The position numbers were made by a program, and so were the translations under genes. Below, piece by piece: positions 45,401 to 57,092 of a stretch of 64,000 nt of DNA (position 1 is the stretch's first letter; each line of letters opens with the position of its first letter). The notes under the pieces were generated by a model, which did no database searches, was not told where the DNA came from, and was given only the letters and a program-made list of their open reading frames with translations. Origin of the DNA: Lineus longissimus. Lineage: Eukaryota > Nemertea > Pilidiophora > Heteronemertea > Lineidae. The stretch is taken from contig NC_088323.1 in assembly GCF_910592395.1 (NCBI RefSeq), positions 6,572,001 to 6,636,000 on the forward strand, read 5' to 3'.

Positions 45401-48400
45401 ACCAGCGAGCGTTCCTTCTCTAGGTTTGTTTGCGTCTGTGAGAGGACATCAATACCTTCTATCAATATTATTTCTGATGAATATTATAAGCGCAGCTCTG
45501 TCTGTCTCCTCCAGTATTTTCACCATAATCTTGGACGGCGATTAAACAAAGCAAGATAAAATCTCTCAAAACCAGCGAGCGTTCCTTCTCTAGGTTTGTT
45601 TGCGTCTGTGAGAAAATATCAATACTTTTAATCTACCATTTGTGATAAAAAATTTAAGCGCAGCTCTGTAAAATGGCAGCAAATATTTCTGAGTTTATAG
45701 TATATTGTCTGTGTTCTTTTCTCGTAGGTCAAGTCTGCTATTTGTCACCTGATACCCTTAGACCTTGTCCATACTCTATACTAAAATATCCTCCCGTTGC
45801 AGGTGCATTTTATCTGGTCTTTGAATACATGGATCACGACTTAATGGGATTACTGGAGTCTGGATTGGTTCACTTCAACGAGGACCACATCGCATCGTTC
45901 ATGAAGCAGCTTCTCGACGGCCTCAACTATTGCCATGGAAAGAACTTCCTGCATCGCGACATCAAGTGTTCAAATATCTTACTCAACAACAAGTAGGTGG
46001 TGATTTTCTTTAGATACAAACTGTACTGAAGTCTGCCATCTGTATGTAAAGTCTAATCCGGTTTTAGGTATTGCCAGCAGGTACTCAGGGGTGCAGAATT
46101 AGATGTGTCTCTGACCAACCCACAGAAATTGCTTTCAATCTTCTTCTTCTAATAAAAACACACTTTATGTGTAGGAAAATACCTCGAAGTCCATGTTACA
46201 GCTGGTGAATGACAGGCCCAGATGCCCACAATGTGTATAAATCTTTTAAACTTAAGATGTATGTTCATGTTTATAAAAGGGTGGCCTGTAGTGTAACGCA
46301 ATATTTCTCTGCCTTCTCTTTTGTATGCAGTATGGCTTATGTAGTACACCTCCAGCAGGCTGACAACACTAACTAGGAGATCATCGGGCATTTTCATCAA
46401 GAGCCAACAGAGAAGATCTTAAGCTATGGATGCCTCAAAAGTTGATTGTGTAGCTAATAGTTTGTAGTGTTAGTCATGTCAGCAAGTGAATTGACCGGAA
46501 TTTGATGAATTAGAAAAGACACTTAGGACTTCATTGTTTCAGCTCAATGATGTGCCAGGCTGGATTTGAGCCCTTTAATTTGCACCAGTGTTGGGAAGTA
46601 CTGTTCAGTTCCAAGGCTTGGCAGATGGAGCATTTTAAATTGGGATGCACTTGTAGGCTAGTTTTATTTCAGGTCTTGATTGGAGAATTCGGCCTACTGT
46701 GATTACCTGGATTAGCTCTGCATTCTTGGACAACATGCTTGATTTTCAGATTTCGATGTCAAACATGTTACGGTATGAGTTGGTACCATGAAGTCAGAAG
46801 ATGATTTAGATAGGTTTTGCTTGGAATCCACCATCAAATGTGCTATTTAGGATATGTCCCCCCCCCCCCCCCCTTCGGTTGGCGTCTTCAGTACAGTTTA
46901 AAAAACCTCGCAATACTCTTGTGCCTTCAATTCAGATGTCAAAATATTTTGCAATTGACCTTCATTTTTGCCTACAGATATTTTCTGACATTAAAATGAG
47001 ATGTTGGAATAAAAACAAAAAACAATTTGTCAAATTTTTAAAATTCAAGGGCGCAAGACTGTTGTTATAAACTCTTTGCATGCTTTAGCTATTGTCCGTT
47101 TACACTTTCAAAATGACACTGTTTGAATGATATTTCATAACCTCATCAATACCAATTGATAACTTTCTTTTTATCGTTTATTGAAAGATTCCATTGTTGA
47201 CCAAATAACTGTTTTTTTCAGGTTCGGAATGTTCATAATTAATGATCATTACTAACAACAATTTCATAAACCTGAGTTTTTTCTTATAATCCCAATAATC
47301 TACCCAAAATGTAAAAATATGAAAAAATGCAAAACGTTAACTTTTTCTGAAAAATCTTTTTTCTTCAGGGTTTATTGTGACAATGTTTATATAATCATCG
47401 ACGTATCAAGAATTGCGTCTTATTTTTAGCCTCCTTTCAGGAAATAATTTTGGCGAAGGTTTGTATCTGGTACTGGGCTCGCTGGGTAAACAACTTGTGC
47501 GACGGCAACCTGATAGAAATTGATTGCTATCTCAACTGTCTGGTTGGAGGAATGTTCAGAGTTCAAATCTTGCTTTTTCTCTTACAAGGTTTTCGATCAC
47601 TGAAACATCCACAGCCAATGGCAGGGCTCACAAGATCCAACTAGCTGCAAGGCACTTCGATGAAACTTAGAAAATAAAAAATCCATTCTCTCGGACCATT
47701 TCAGGCTACTCTGAACTTGGCGTGATGGTCGCTGGAGTTGAAGAATGATCTTTTATGCTTACTTTGAAGTTATAGCTTCCTGATTGCCTCCCCGAGTAGG
47801 CCTCAAGGAAAGCTATTTTCATTCCTCTCTAAAGCGAAAGCATTTCCTCTGCAGCAGTGGCCTTTCGAGCCCTGTTCACCAATTGTTTACCCAGGGGAGC
47901 TTGATTGTGCCAATCACGGGGTTCTCATCGACGCCCCCTATGTTCTTGAATGTAACTCTTGCTTCTCTTTAAGGGGTCAGATCAAGTTAGCTGACTTTGG
48001 TTTAGCGCGGCTCTACCAGGCAGACGACAAGGAGAGGCCGTACACGAATAAGGTGATCACACTGTGGTACCGGCCCCCTGAGCTCCTGCTTGGCGAGGAG
48101 AGATACGGATGTGCCATCGATGTCTGGAGCTGCGGGTAGGTAGCATGTCGAGCATGAATCTGGGGTCTGCAGGTTTGAAGAAATTTTCATTTGACATTGG
48201 AAGTTCGGACCGGCGTGAAGGGTCTGATGGATGTAAAATCTAGACTTATTGATAAAGATTGTCAGTCCCTGACCTTTTCAAATTCAGCCATTGATCTCTG
48301 GTCCCGATAGCGGAAAACCCTTAGGGTCAGTTGGACACAGCCGCTTATCTCTCCCCATCTTTTCCAGCTGCATCTTGGGCGAGTTGTTCACCAAAAAGCC

Positions 48401-51400
48401 CATCTTTCAAGCGCAGCAGGAATTGATCCAACTCGAGTTGATCAGTCGTACGTGCGGCACCCCGAGTCCCGCTGTCTGGCCCGACGTCATCCGTCTGCCT
48501 CTCTTCCACACGTTCAAACCGAAAAAGCAGTACAGGAGACGACTGAGAGAAGAATTTTCATTGTGAGTATCAGGGTGGTGCAGACCAGTACGGATGATTG
48601 TCTTTTTTCGTACACTTTTACAAAATGTTGTCGCTGGAGGTTTTGTTGGGACTTCATAGATCTTAGACAATTGATAAGATCAAGTTGTGTCGTGAAAGTG
48701 CTCTGGAATAAGAACAGAGGTTTCCATTCCTTAATCTTGACCCTTCTTTAACCTTGACCTTCTTCAGCTTGCCTAAACCCGCTCTTGATCTGATGGACAG
48801 TATGCTCGAATTGGATCCAAACAAACGGTGTACTGCGTCTGCCGCTCTCAACTGTCCCTGGTTGGTTGATGTCGACCCAAGTAAAATACCACCGCCTGAG
48901 TAAGTACTCTACCTCTCATGCAGTGTTAGGCCTTGTCGATGTTTTTTCAGTGGCCTCCTCTCCGCGGGCTCTGGAGGAAGGCTCAGGTACTTCCCTGAAA
49001 TCACTGATTCACAATCCACCAGGTGTCCACAATCTTTTCCAAATCATCTTTGGAGAGAAAATGAATTGTGTCAGAAGTTTAGTTGAAGACTTTCATACTT
49101 GCGTTTTGTTAAAATGAAGAAATGTTGTCAGTGTTGTCAACTTGCTTCAAATGATTTCCAATCCATGTCTTAACTTTGGAGAATATTTGGATTGCCAATG
49201 TCGTCTGCTCTTGTCTCGGATTGAACAAATCAAGTTACACTCTGTCTTGTTTCAGTTTCCCTCGAGATCAGGATTGTCACGAACTGTGGTGTAAGAAGAG
49301 GAAAAAGAGTATGCGCGAGGCAGCAAAACAGGCTGAGCAACAGAGCATGGGCTTGAGTGGTAAACAGGGCTCGATGCCGCCATCTTTACTCAAGCCTGCC
49401 GTCAAGGAGGATATGCGGCGGCCACGGTCCAAGGAGCGTGACATTTCACGATCGAAATCGGAACCACGTGACGATTACAAGCCTATGCCTACAAAGGCTA
49501 GTCTTGGCATCGGTACTTTTTCAAAGGATCAGGAGTCTATCCCTGGGTTAGGTACGCCACCTATGTTCCAAGATTCTAGCAATCATGAAACGCCAGGTTT
49601 AGATGCTGTGTCGAGTGCGGGAAGTTTCAAAACGGATTCTCGTCATGCGACTCCGACCACTCTTCGGGAGGAGGGTAAGGGGCTGCGTGGCGGCCCCAAG
49701 CATGGACAGGAGCAGAAACGAACGTCGACTCCAGACCCAAAACAGCCGGGACACATGTCACAGAGTCAGCAGAAGGGGAGGACTGATAGTCCGCACAAGA
49801 GAGGTCAAGGACATAGTGAAAGTCAGCAGAAGAAAGGTCAAGGTCAGCCGAGTACGAGTGTAAAGGATGTCGTGACAGATTCTCCTACAGTGCAGAATCA
49901 GCTGGAGTCGCTTGGTCAGTTAATGCAGGCTGATTCCAAGGGGCCGAGCGTTTCTAAACTGGCACAGGTTTTAAAGGTGCCAGTCGATACCACTACTGCT
50001 CAGTTGTTAGAAAACCTAAACCAGCAGTTGTTACTCGCTGCTGCAGTGAAGAACGCACAGAGTCAGGAAAAGCAGATGACTTCTGCGGCCTCTTCAAAAC
50101 CTGTTGAACAGAAATTCGATGCGTATTCTTCACAGCAGATAAAGAATACGGCATCCGAGGCTCTGAGCGCTTTGAGTGGCAATGCTGAAGGTGGAAATGC
50201 TGGTGTTAAGGCTGCTTTGGCGCAGTTGTTGTCTCAGCAAGGTATTCACGTTAGTCTGGGTGAGAATCGCAACGAAAGTCGTGATTCTACTGACATGGGA
50301 GAAGAACCTATGGACATTGATCCGAGTGTGTCGTACACTCAGGGGGATGACTCTATGTCGCAAGATGCTGCTCAAGGGTTTAGCCGAGCTGATAGTGCTG
50401 GTTACAGTCATGTCGGGGGTATTGATATCCATCATAGCGTCTCGGTCAGCATGCCACCAAACATGGCCAGTATTGTTACAAGTCTTACTAAATCTGGTTC
50501 AATGAATGCTCCTATAATGGCCACAGGGGCACCTCCACCCCCTCCTCCTGATAATATGTACAGCCAAGTTGGCGCTTTTAGCCAAATGGTTCAAGGTTTG
50601 CCTGGTCCTGGTGGTGTCAGAGCATCACATGGTCCGCAATCATTGTCTGGGGAGTCGGGTAGTGATCTGTCTGCAAGTCGTGGAAGCGCCGAAGGAATAG
50701 ACACACCAGATCTTCCCAAGATGCCGCTAAATCAGAAAGTGGAGAAGTACTTTGATGGCGGTAAATTCCGTGGTGATGATATGAAGCACACGCCCCCTCC
50801 ACCTCCAAGAGGCACAGACCTGGGGCCGAGGTTACCTGGACCGCCATTTGCTTTGCCTCCATTCGATCCAACGCGACCGCCTCCACCACTAGGCACTCCA
50901 CCATCCGCAGCGCAATCCGGGTACCACAGTAGCAGTGATGAGCAGCCGAGACACTTCCCTCCCCCACCTGATGACAAGGGTAACTTTGACAGTGGACCTG
51001 GCATGGACAGGGGTGGGCCTGGAAGGGGTCGTGGGATGTCGCACTCGGGTTCTGACAGAGGTGGTAATGAGCGACAGGGACCTGGTGACTTTGGTCAGGG
51101 TGGGTCAGATCGTTATGGGAATTTTGGTCGTGACAGGAGAAGAAGTATAGACTCTGGGGATGGTGGGATGGATAAAGGACCCAAGTTTGGAGGTAACAGT
51201 CAAGAAAGAGGAGGACATCGTTTTGGAGGTGGATTTGATGGTGATCGAGCGGGTCCTGGTGCTGGGCGGGGAAATTCCGACATTCCCAGTTTGTTTGATG
51301 ACATCAGACCAAGCCTCCGGAAGGGAATGAGTGGTGGACCTGGTGCATTTAACCGTGGAGGGAACAATGCTGAGAGGAGCAGCAGCAATTTTGAAGAGCG

Positions 51401-51941
51401 GTCAAGTTCTGGGGGTTTAGAACGAGACAACTCAAAGTCATTTAGTTCTGAAAGTGGCCAACGCCCGAACCGTTTCATCGCAGCTATGGAGCAGAATTCA
51501 CCTGGCCTTTTCAGCAGAAGTCCGGAGCGGAGCAGTTTCAATCAAGGTGCAGACAGAAGCACTTCTGGTAACTTCGGCAGCGGTGGTCCTGAGAGGGGTG
51601 GTGCTATGAATCGTGGCGATGGTGGTAGCTTCACTGGGTCTGGCAGGGGTGGTTTTGGTGGCAGGGGTCGTGGTCGGGGGGAGCCAGGACCACCTGGAGT
51701 TGCTGAAGGAAACGAGGGGGAAAAACTTGGGAACTCTGGCAACTTTGGTCGTAGCAGTGAAAGAGGGAATCACAGTGGAAGCTTTGGAAAAGGCGACAGG
51801 TTCGGCGGATCTGGTTTCAAGAAAGGTGGTAATTTTGGCAGCGGGAATCAGGATCGAGGGGGCCAAGGACATTTTGGTGGCCGTGGTGGGCGAATGTCAC
51901 CAAGGGGTGGAGGTATGATGGGGCGTGGTGGAAAGTGGTGA
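39435..51941 (+). CDS. CDK12: Cyclin-dependent kinase 12/13 (ten coding exons)
   Basis: Predicted join: 39435..40336, 40612..41361, 41517..41735, 42235..42395, 44714..44884, 45803..45992, 47974..48135, 48368..48562, 48768..48899, 49256..51941; 5568 nt, 1855 aa, longer than human CDK12/13 (about 1500). With cyclin K it phosphorylates the RNA polymerase II tail during elongation. Regions: Lys/Arg/Ser-rich N terminus with RS stretches (1-330), Arg/Glu-rich coiled segment (~480-520), Pro-rich linker, kinase domain (~647-945) with GEGTYG (654-659), PITAVRE (696-702), HRD (785-787), DFG (805-807) and T-loop Thr822, then the CDK12-type extension [13 protein letters not shown] long disordered tail follows, ending in an RGG-rich segment. 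Ancestral to both vertebrate CDK12 and CDK13, so the symbol is approximate. Exon 4 adds residues ([10 protein letters not shown]) between beta strands 2 and 3. Introns 4 and 5 hold H/ACA-like arrays. Confidence 0.95.
42910..43043 (+). ncRNA. H/ACA snoRNA-like unit B11 (short form), CDK12 intron 4
   Basis: Family B member on the plus strand, host sense. Hinge AGATTA, closing stem CTCT/AGAG, upper stem GGCAGT/ACTGTC, terminal ACAATT. Its pockets differ from the ATP5F1B copies (CAAGGGAT against CAGTGAT) while stems and boxes are kept, which suggests constraint on structure. Confidence 0.7.
43071..43218 (+). ncRNA. H/ACA snoRNA-like unit B12 (long form), CDK12 intron 4
   Basis: Hinge AGAGTA and 5' hairpin nearly identical to the long form in ATP5F1B. 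The 3' upper stem reads AGGCAGTT/AACTGCCT, with the G-U pair of other copies replaced by G-C. The 3' side is longer (GTGAGAGAGACAAAG), so the exact ACA box is less sure. Confidence 0.65.
44169..44465 (+). ncRNA. Two H/ACA snoRNA-like units (family A), CDK12 intron 4
   Basis: Units at 44169-44295 (terminal ACATCA, GGGATTG change in the 3' upper stem) and 44339-44465 (terminal ACAATT). Both keep GCTCTGT/ACAAAGC, hinge AGATAA, TCTCA closing strand and TCCA/TGGA. Host sense, with a 43-base spacer like that of the ATP5F1B array. Confidence 0.75.
44985..45621 (+). ncRNA. Four H/ACA snoRNA-like units (family A), CDK12 intron 5
   Basis: Units at 44985-45111, 45155-45281, 45325-45451 and 45495-45621, a strict 170-bp period. 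The first three end in ACATCA. In the fourth the box reads ATA, so it may be inactive or use a variant box. A truncated start (GCGCAGCTCTGT, 45653-45669) follows at the end of the array. The first copy has CAGCGGGCG for CAGCGAGCG in the apical part. Confidence 0.75.
46854..46873. repeat. Poly-C tract in CDK12 intron 6
   Basis: About 15 consecutive C after TATGTC. Similar runs occur at 30436-30448 (GRB-like intron), 55003-55015 and, as G, at 56228-56240. Confidence 0.9.
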
Positions 51942-53111
51942 AAGTCCACTAACTTGAAAATGTTCTGTATTCTAGTAAGCATGAACTCGACGTAACAGTA
52001 AGATGCTGTCAAAAAATCTTTTCTGTGTTTTATCATATCGTGTTTACGCATTGAGCCTCATGAGGCAGGGGGCTTAAAATATACCCAAGGACAAGTTTTG
52101 AAATACCTCCATGGAAAATAGTGGTGTATGATATCGACACTTGTTTCATTCAGACTCCCAACCAGATGCGACATGTTTGGGACGTCCTGTTAATATTGGT
52201 AACCACAGTTGACAAGCGTACAAGCTTTAAAGCGAAACATTTTTTATCTGTTTGTGTGTTGAACAACATAACCTGTTGTGTCCAGCAAGCGCTTTTAGTT
52301 CACAAATTTAAATCTGGTCACTTTCGGCAATATAGCTTCGTTCACTTGACAATTGTCTGTCGTGGTTACCAAGCTGGTAACTTATTGTAGTGATCATTTA
52401 AACAAAAGATGTTTGAGAAAACTTGTACATATTGGTAATTTTTGTGCACATATTTTTATATAGCTATAATCAAATGTTGATGAATCATACAAGCAGTGAC
52501 GAATTTGTGTTTCTGACTGCAACTAAACTTGTTAATTCTGCTTGGATTATAAGATGTGTTTGATGCATTTAGGTTGACTTGTTTGAGCCAATTGATGCGC
52601 GTCTGTAACACACAGGCCTATTACAGGTGAAATAGGCCTTTTGTTCTGGTGTTTCCCAATGGGCTTAAACTCGTCAACACAGTATACCAGAAAAAGTACT
52701 TGCTTTTAAAAAGGTATTAAACAAGAAAAAGATTACGCTCAATGAATTGTGATGAGAGAGTTTGGATGGGAATTTTGTTCAGTGGCTTTTTTAATGACCA
52801 TTCCTTGGAGTATAATTTGGGGACCTTTCTTGAGGACAGCATTTGAGTATAATTCTAACTATAAACATTTCTTATCATTAGTTTATTTTCAAAGCCAAAA
52901 ATAATGTGCTATATTCTTTAGTCAAATTATATAATAATTACCAGATGATTTAAAAAAGATAAGTGACATTACATTTAGTGTTTATTCATGAATATCTTTA
53001 TAAACGTTGGTTTGGGTTGGTTTCTTTAATTGGATTTTAGCATTTTAGGAATTCCAAAACGTTTTAATGCTCTCGGTCAGAGCAGCGTAATTTCACTGGG
53101 CTGTCTTGTGA

Positions 53112-53388
53112 AATAAAGTAGAGTTGCGCGAGTGAATAAAATCTCTGACTAGTTATAGAAATCCTCTGTATAGAACAGTACTGTGCAACGTCAGACATAT
53201 GTTGCAATTTATACAAAGACATCAGTTGATTTGCCAAGACAGCTCCTAAGAAAATTCTTATTTTAAACAGGGAAAGAGCCAGTGTTATTTGGCGTCTTGC
53301 CCAGATAGATATTCAGTTTGTTCTGTTCACATGTATATAAATGTTATTTTCATGCATCTTGTCTGCACATTCACTGTAAATGAATAAA
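53112..53388 (+). terminator. Two possible polyadenylation signals of CDK12
   Basis: AATAAA at 53112-53117 and 53383-53388, 1.2 and 1.4 kb after the stop; the second is followed by a TG-rich stretch (TGTTATCATATATGTTG) typical of cleavage sites. Confidence 0.35.
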
Positions 53389-55179
53389 TCTGTTATCATA
53401 TATGTTGTACCATCATGCGGTTCTGGGCATCTCATGTTGCTGAGTCCTGAGTCCCCCGAAACTGTGTCTGGTCGAAAGCCTGCTCCATTGTTTTGAAAAC
53501 CCAATTCAGTTAATATATCACCTGGGCATTCAGATCTGGGGGCTCTGAAGACCTTGTGAGTTGCCTGTAGTCAATGACAAGGACGTACTTACCAGGCTGG
53601 CACGTCTCCACGAAACTTCTCTTGTACCAGCTTGGTATGAAAAAGGTTGGTTTGGAGGTGTTCAGAGTCTAATCAACTGCAACAGATTCCGAATTTTCCC
53701 TCAAGTTGATGGTTTGGGAATCTTGACCTATGAGCAGGTGACTCGGCCAACCCCACATGCAGGTACGAAAACCATTCAAAATGCTTTTGGACGAGGGGCC
53801 ATCAAAACCCTACTATGTTACAAGTTTGATATAACATTTTGAGTTGTGTTTTTGCTGACGTTACCATGGTTACAAACAGTCGACTGTTTGTTATTGTACA
53901 TATTTGAATGTATTGTATTCATATCCGGAAACCGCTTGTAGTTGGCCCACGTTACTTTGTGTGTCCCCGGTAAGAAATCAGTGTGAATCACTTGTATGCT
54001 CTTAGTGTAGTAAAAAATGCAATAATGCAACAATTTGTTCTTGATTTATTTCTTGTACCTGTGATTGAATGCTACCCGATCGCTCTGCGTACATCCATAC
54101 ACTTCATTTGGTACATTTCTAAATTCTACTCTTTCTAATTCTTGCTTGGATTCGCCAGACTTTTGATTTTGAGCGGAGTTTTACAATTGGGTAGAATTTG
54201 GAACTTGTATCGAACATCATGGTTATACAAAGTGCATGCCATGCCATTTATTGTAAGAACTCTGAAATTAACCCTGTCCTGTACACTTTTATATTGCTCT
54301 CAAGGCTTTGAACCTTGTGTTGTGAGCATATTATGGGCTTGGATAAAAGACCTTGCCCTGTTTTATAAATTCCTTTGAGAGTTGTCAGTCTTGACACATT
54401 GGTGTCCATACATGTTCCTTGCTCTTCCAAGGGACTAGGCACCCCATTCGCAAGATTGAATGACCACTATGCCCTGATGATGCCTTGTCCCAATCAAAAA
54501 AACCCTTGATTTATATGATAACTATCATATATGGAGATTCATTTTGCTCTCATAGGCTTTGAACCTTGTTTATTATGAGCAAAGCTTAGAGAAAACAAAA
54601 GCCAAAATTTGAGAAAATTCTCATTGTCCGTGTGGAATTCACTGAAATGTATTATTAAACATGGCCCTTGCCCTTTCTTTCAAATGTAATTGCCCTCCTT
54701 GAAATTTCTGATGTGTTTTCGATTACATGCTGATATTAACCCCCTCCCACTCTCCCCTTACAATTGGCATTCACCAATGTATGAACACTGTTAAATAGCT
54801 CCTTGTTTTCGATGCTGAGATCTGCGGTATCTGATACTGTAGATTCTCTATTGTAATCCCCTGTTCTTGATGCCCTATTCCCATCTTTTGGAAGGACTTC
54901 ATGAGTTGGTACTTGCAGACTAAACTGTTTGCGAATTAAAAATCTATTGGTACTTGTTTGTATTAAAATCCTCCCTTTTGAGTAAATGTATCTTGGTGAA
55001 ATCCCCCCCCCCCCCATATTGACATGCCCTGAAAGTTTCCATTGCCTCCCTTTTTCATATCAAATCGTGTACGGTACCATGTTCATTCGGTTTGGCCCCA
55101 AATTTTGTTCTTGTTGTTTCATTACGACTGATATTCGCCCATCCAACAAAAGCCCCACCCCTCCTGCTCGTATAGCAGA

Positions 55180-55765
55180 CTTCACCTGACATTGACTACT
55201 TGTCCATTGATACTCTGATGACACATTGCCCCCCCCTCATCTCCTGACTATGCTGACACTGGATGAAGTGTGTCCTGGCCCATCCAATAAAAAAGGTCCC
55301 CAACAAGCAGAGTCTTCACCTGTCCGTGTGTACCCCCCTCCCCCCACTTCCAAAGCGCCTGACCATGACTTCTTTTCAATACTGTGATGATGACACACGT
55401 GTGTAACCCCCGCCCCATGCTCCCCTCACCATGCTGACAAAGGATGAAGAGTTGCTTGCGGTGATCCTGGCCCCTCCTATAGAAAAGTCCCCCCGTTCAT
55501 AAAGCAAACTTTGCCTATTTGAGCATACCTGTCCATACTCTGATAACACCGTGGGTGTACTACCCCCCTCCCCCCCCATCCCCCTCTGACCATGCCGACA
55601 CTGGATGAAGTGCAAACAGTGATCCTGGTCCATCCCACCAAAAAGTCCCTCCAACTCCGAAAGCAGACTTCACTTCTCAGTGACTGCTTGTCAACAGCCT
55701 GTTGAAGCATTGTGCCCTCCCCCCCCCTCCTTCCCTCACCATGCTGGATAAAGTGTTGCTTCTTT
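55180..55765. repeat. C-rich degenerate tandem repeat
   Basis: Four to five units of 90-180 bases share ACCATGCTGACA..GGATGAAG.G, GATCCTGGCCCATCC and AAAAGTCCCC, and each has a run of CCCCCCTCC. The units have diverged in length and sequence. Confidence 0.7.
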
Positions 55766-55934
55766 ATTTGATTGGATAAAATTTGAATATGGTCTGTGTG
55801 TTGACATGGTTCAGGATAAAACTTTGATCACAAAATCACTGCAGTTTCAAATTGTCGGGATCTAAATCAATTTCTACTGTTGATAGCGTTTCCCTTGTCT
55901 CTTGCCCACCTCCACCATGCTCACACTAGATATA

Positions 55935-56085
55935 GTAAAGTAAAACCTCTCTATTACTGACACCCTTGGGACTGACAAGTGCTGTCCTTAATAGAGAGGT
56001 GTCCTGATTAGAGAGTTCAAATTGAATGTAAACAACCAATTTTGGACCAAACAGTGTCCTTGATAGAGAGGGGGAAGGGAGGTTT
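55935..56085. mobile_element. pogo/Tigger-like non-autonomous element (partial)
   Basis: AAAACCTCTCTATTACTGAC, CCTTGGGACTGACAAGTGCT, GGTGTCCTGATTAGAGAG and ACCAATTTTGGACC match the copy at 61590-61736. Confidence 0.6.
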
Positions 56086-56789
56086 ATCTATTAACTAATT
56101 TATGTACATATATTTTACCCCTTCTCGGAGGGTGGCTTTGATTGCTTGTGGAAAGTTTGAATTCCTGTATTCATTCTGTATAACCGCACTGTTTTACCTC
56201 CGATACAAATTTTGTAAAAGGATGGTGCGGGGGGGGGGGGTTGTGGCGGGTCTCTTGGGGAATGTCGTATTCTGATATAAAACCATACTGAACTTCCAGC
56301 CACACATTGTCTGGAAGCTGAGCAATGTCAATACATCGAGATCCAAGATGAAATGAAACCAGCGGAGGAAGCTACGTTGTTCAGACATGCTGGACTGAAC
56401 AATTCATTCAAGTGGACGAACTTCAAGGATCGGTCTGAAGCATCAATAGACATTCAAGAGCGAAATACTCCGCTACATGGACTACCTTTAATCTATTCGG
56501 GATTGTGATGTGACGGGGAGGCTCGGAACGTGGGGTCAACAAGGTTTCTGACCCAAAGTTGTGGATCAAGATGTCGTTCCCCAGTCGTTTTCTTGATGAA
56601 TTCTCTGCCCTGTGCTACCTTGTCACCTGTTTGGTAAGTCTGGTCATTACATTCTGAACTTTCTGTTGCCAGCAAGATTCTCAGATGTTGGGTCTCTTGC
56701 TCGTGGTCAAGAACTGCATTGTTTTGATACCAAAAGTCTGTATGAAACACCCTTTTGACTTCTTTGCCTTACACTCCGGACGCAGTGGA

Positions 56790-57092
56790 CATATGAAGAT
56801 ATTGGTGGATTCATCTTCACTTGCCTGTGAAGATACTGATAGATTGTAATGATTCTGGTATTTTCACATGCCTATGAGGATACTGTACCTTCACAGGAAT
56901 GTGAAGATACTGGTGGATTTATCTTCACTTGCCTGTGAAGATACTGATAGATTGTGTGTTTGTATCTTCACATGCCTGTGAGGATACTGTACCTTCACAG
57001 GAATGTGAAGATACTGGTGGATTTATCTTCACTTGCCTGTGAAGATACTGATAGATTATATGTTTGTATCTTCACATGCCTGTGAGGATCTG
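56790..57092. repeat. Minisatellite, ~107-bp unit, nearly three copies
   Basis: Each unit runs GAAGATACTGGTGGATTTAT, CTTCACTTGCCTGTGAAGAT, CACATGCCTGTGAGGATACT, CTTCACAGGAATGT. Internally it is built from TTCACA/TGTGAAG half-palindromes, so each unit can fold on itself. Confidence 0.85.

Noticed and set aside
45195-45559. Two near-identical 64-residue open frames ([15 protein letters not shown]...)
   Set aside because: They are repeat translations of adjacent H/ACA-like units; identity reflects tandem duplication of RNA elements, not a protein family.
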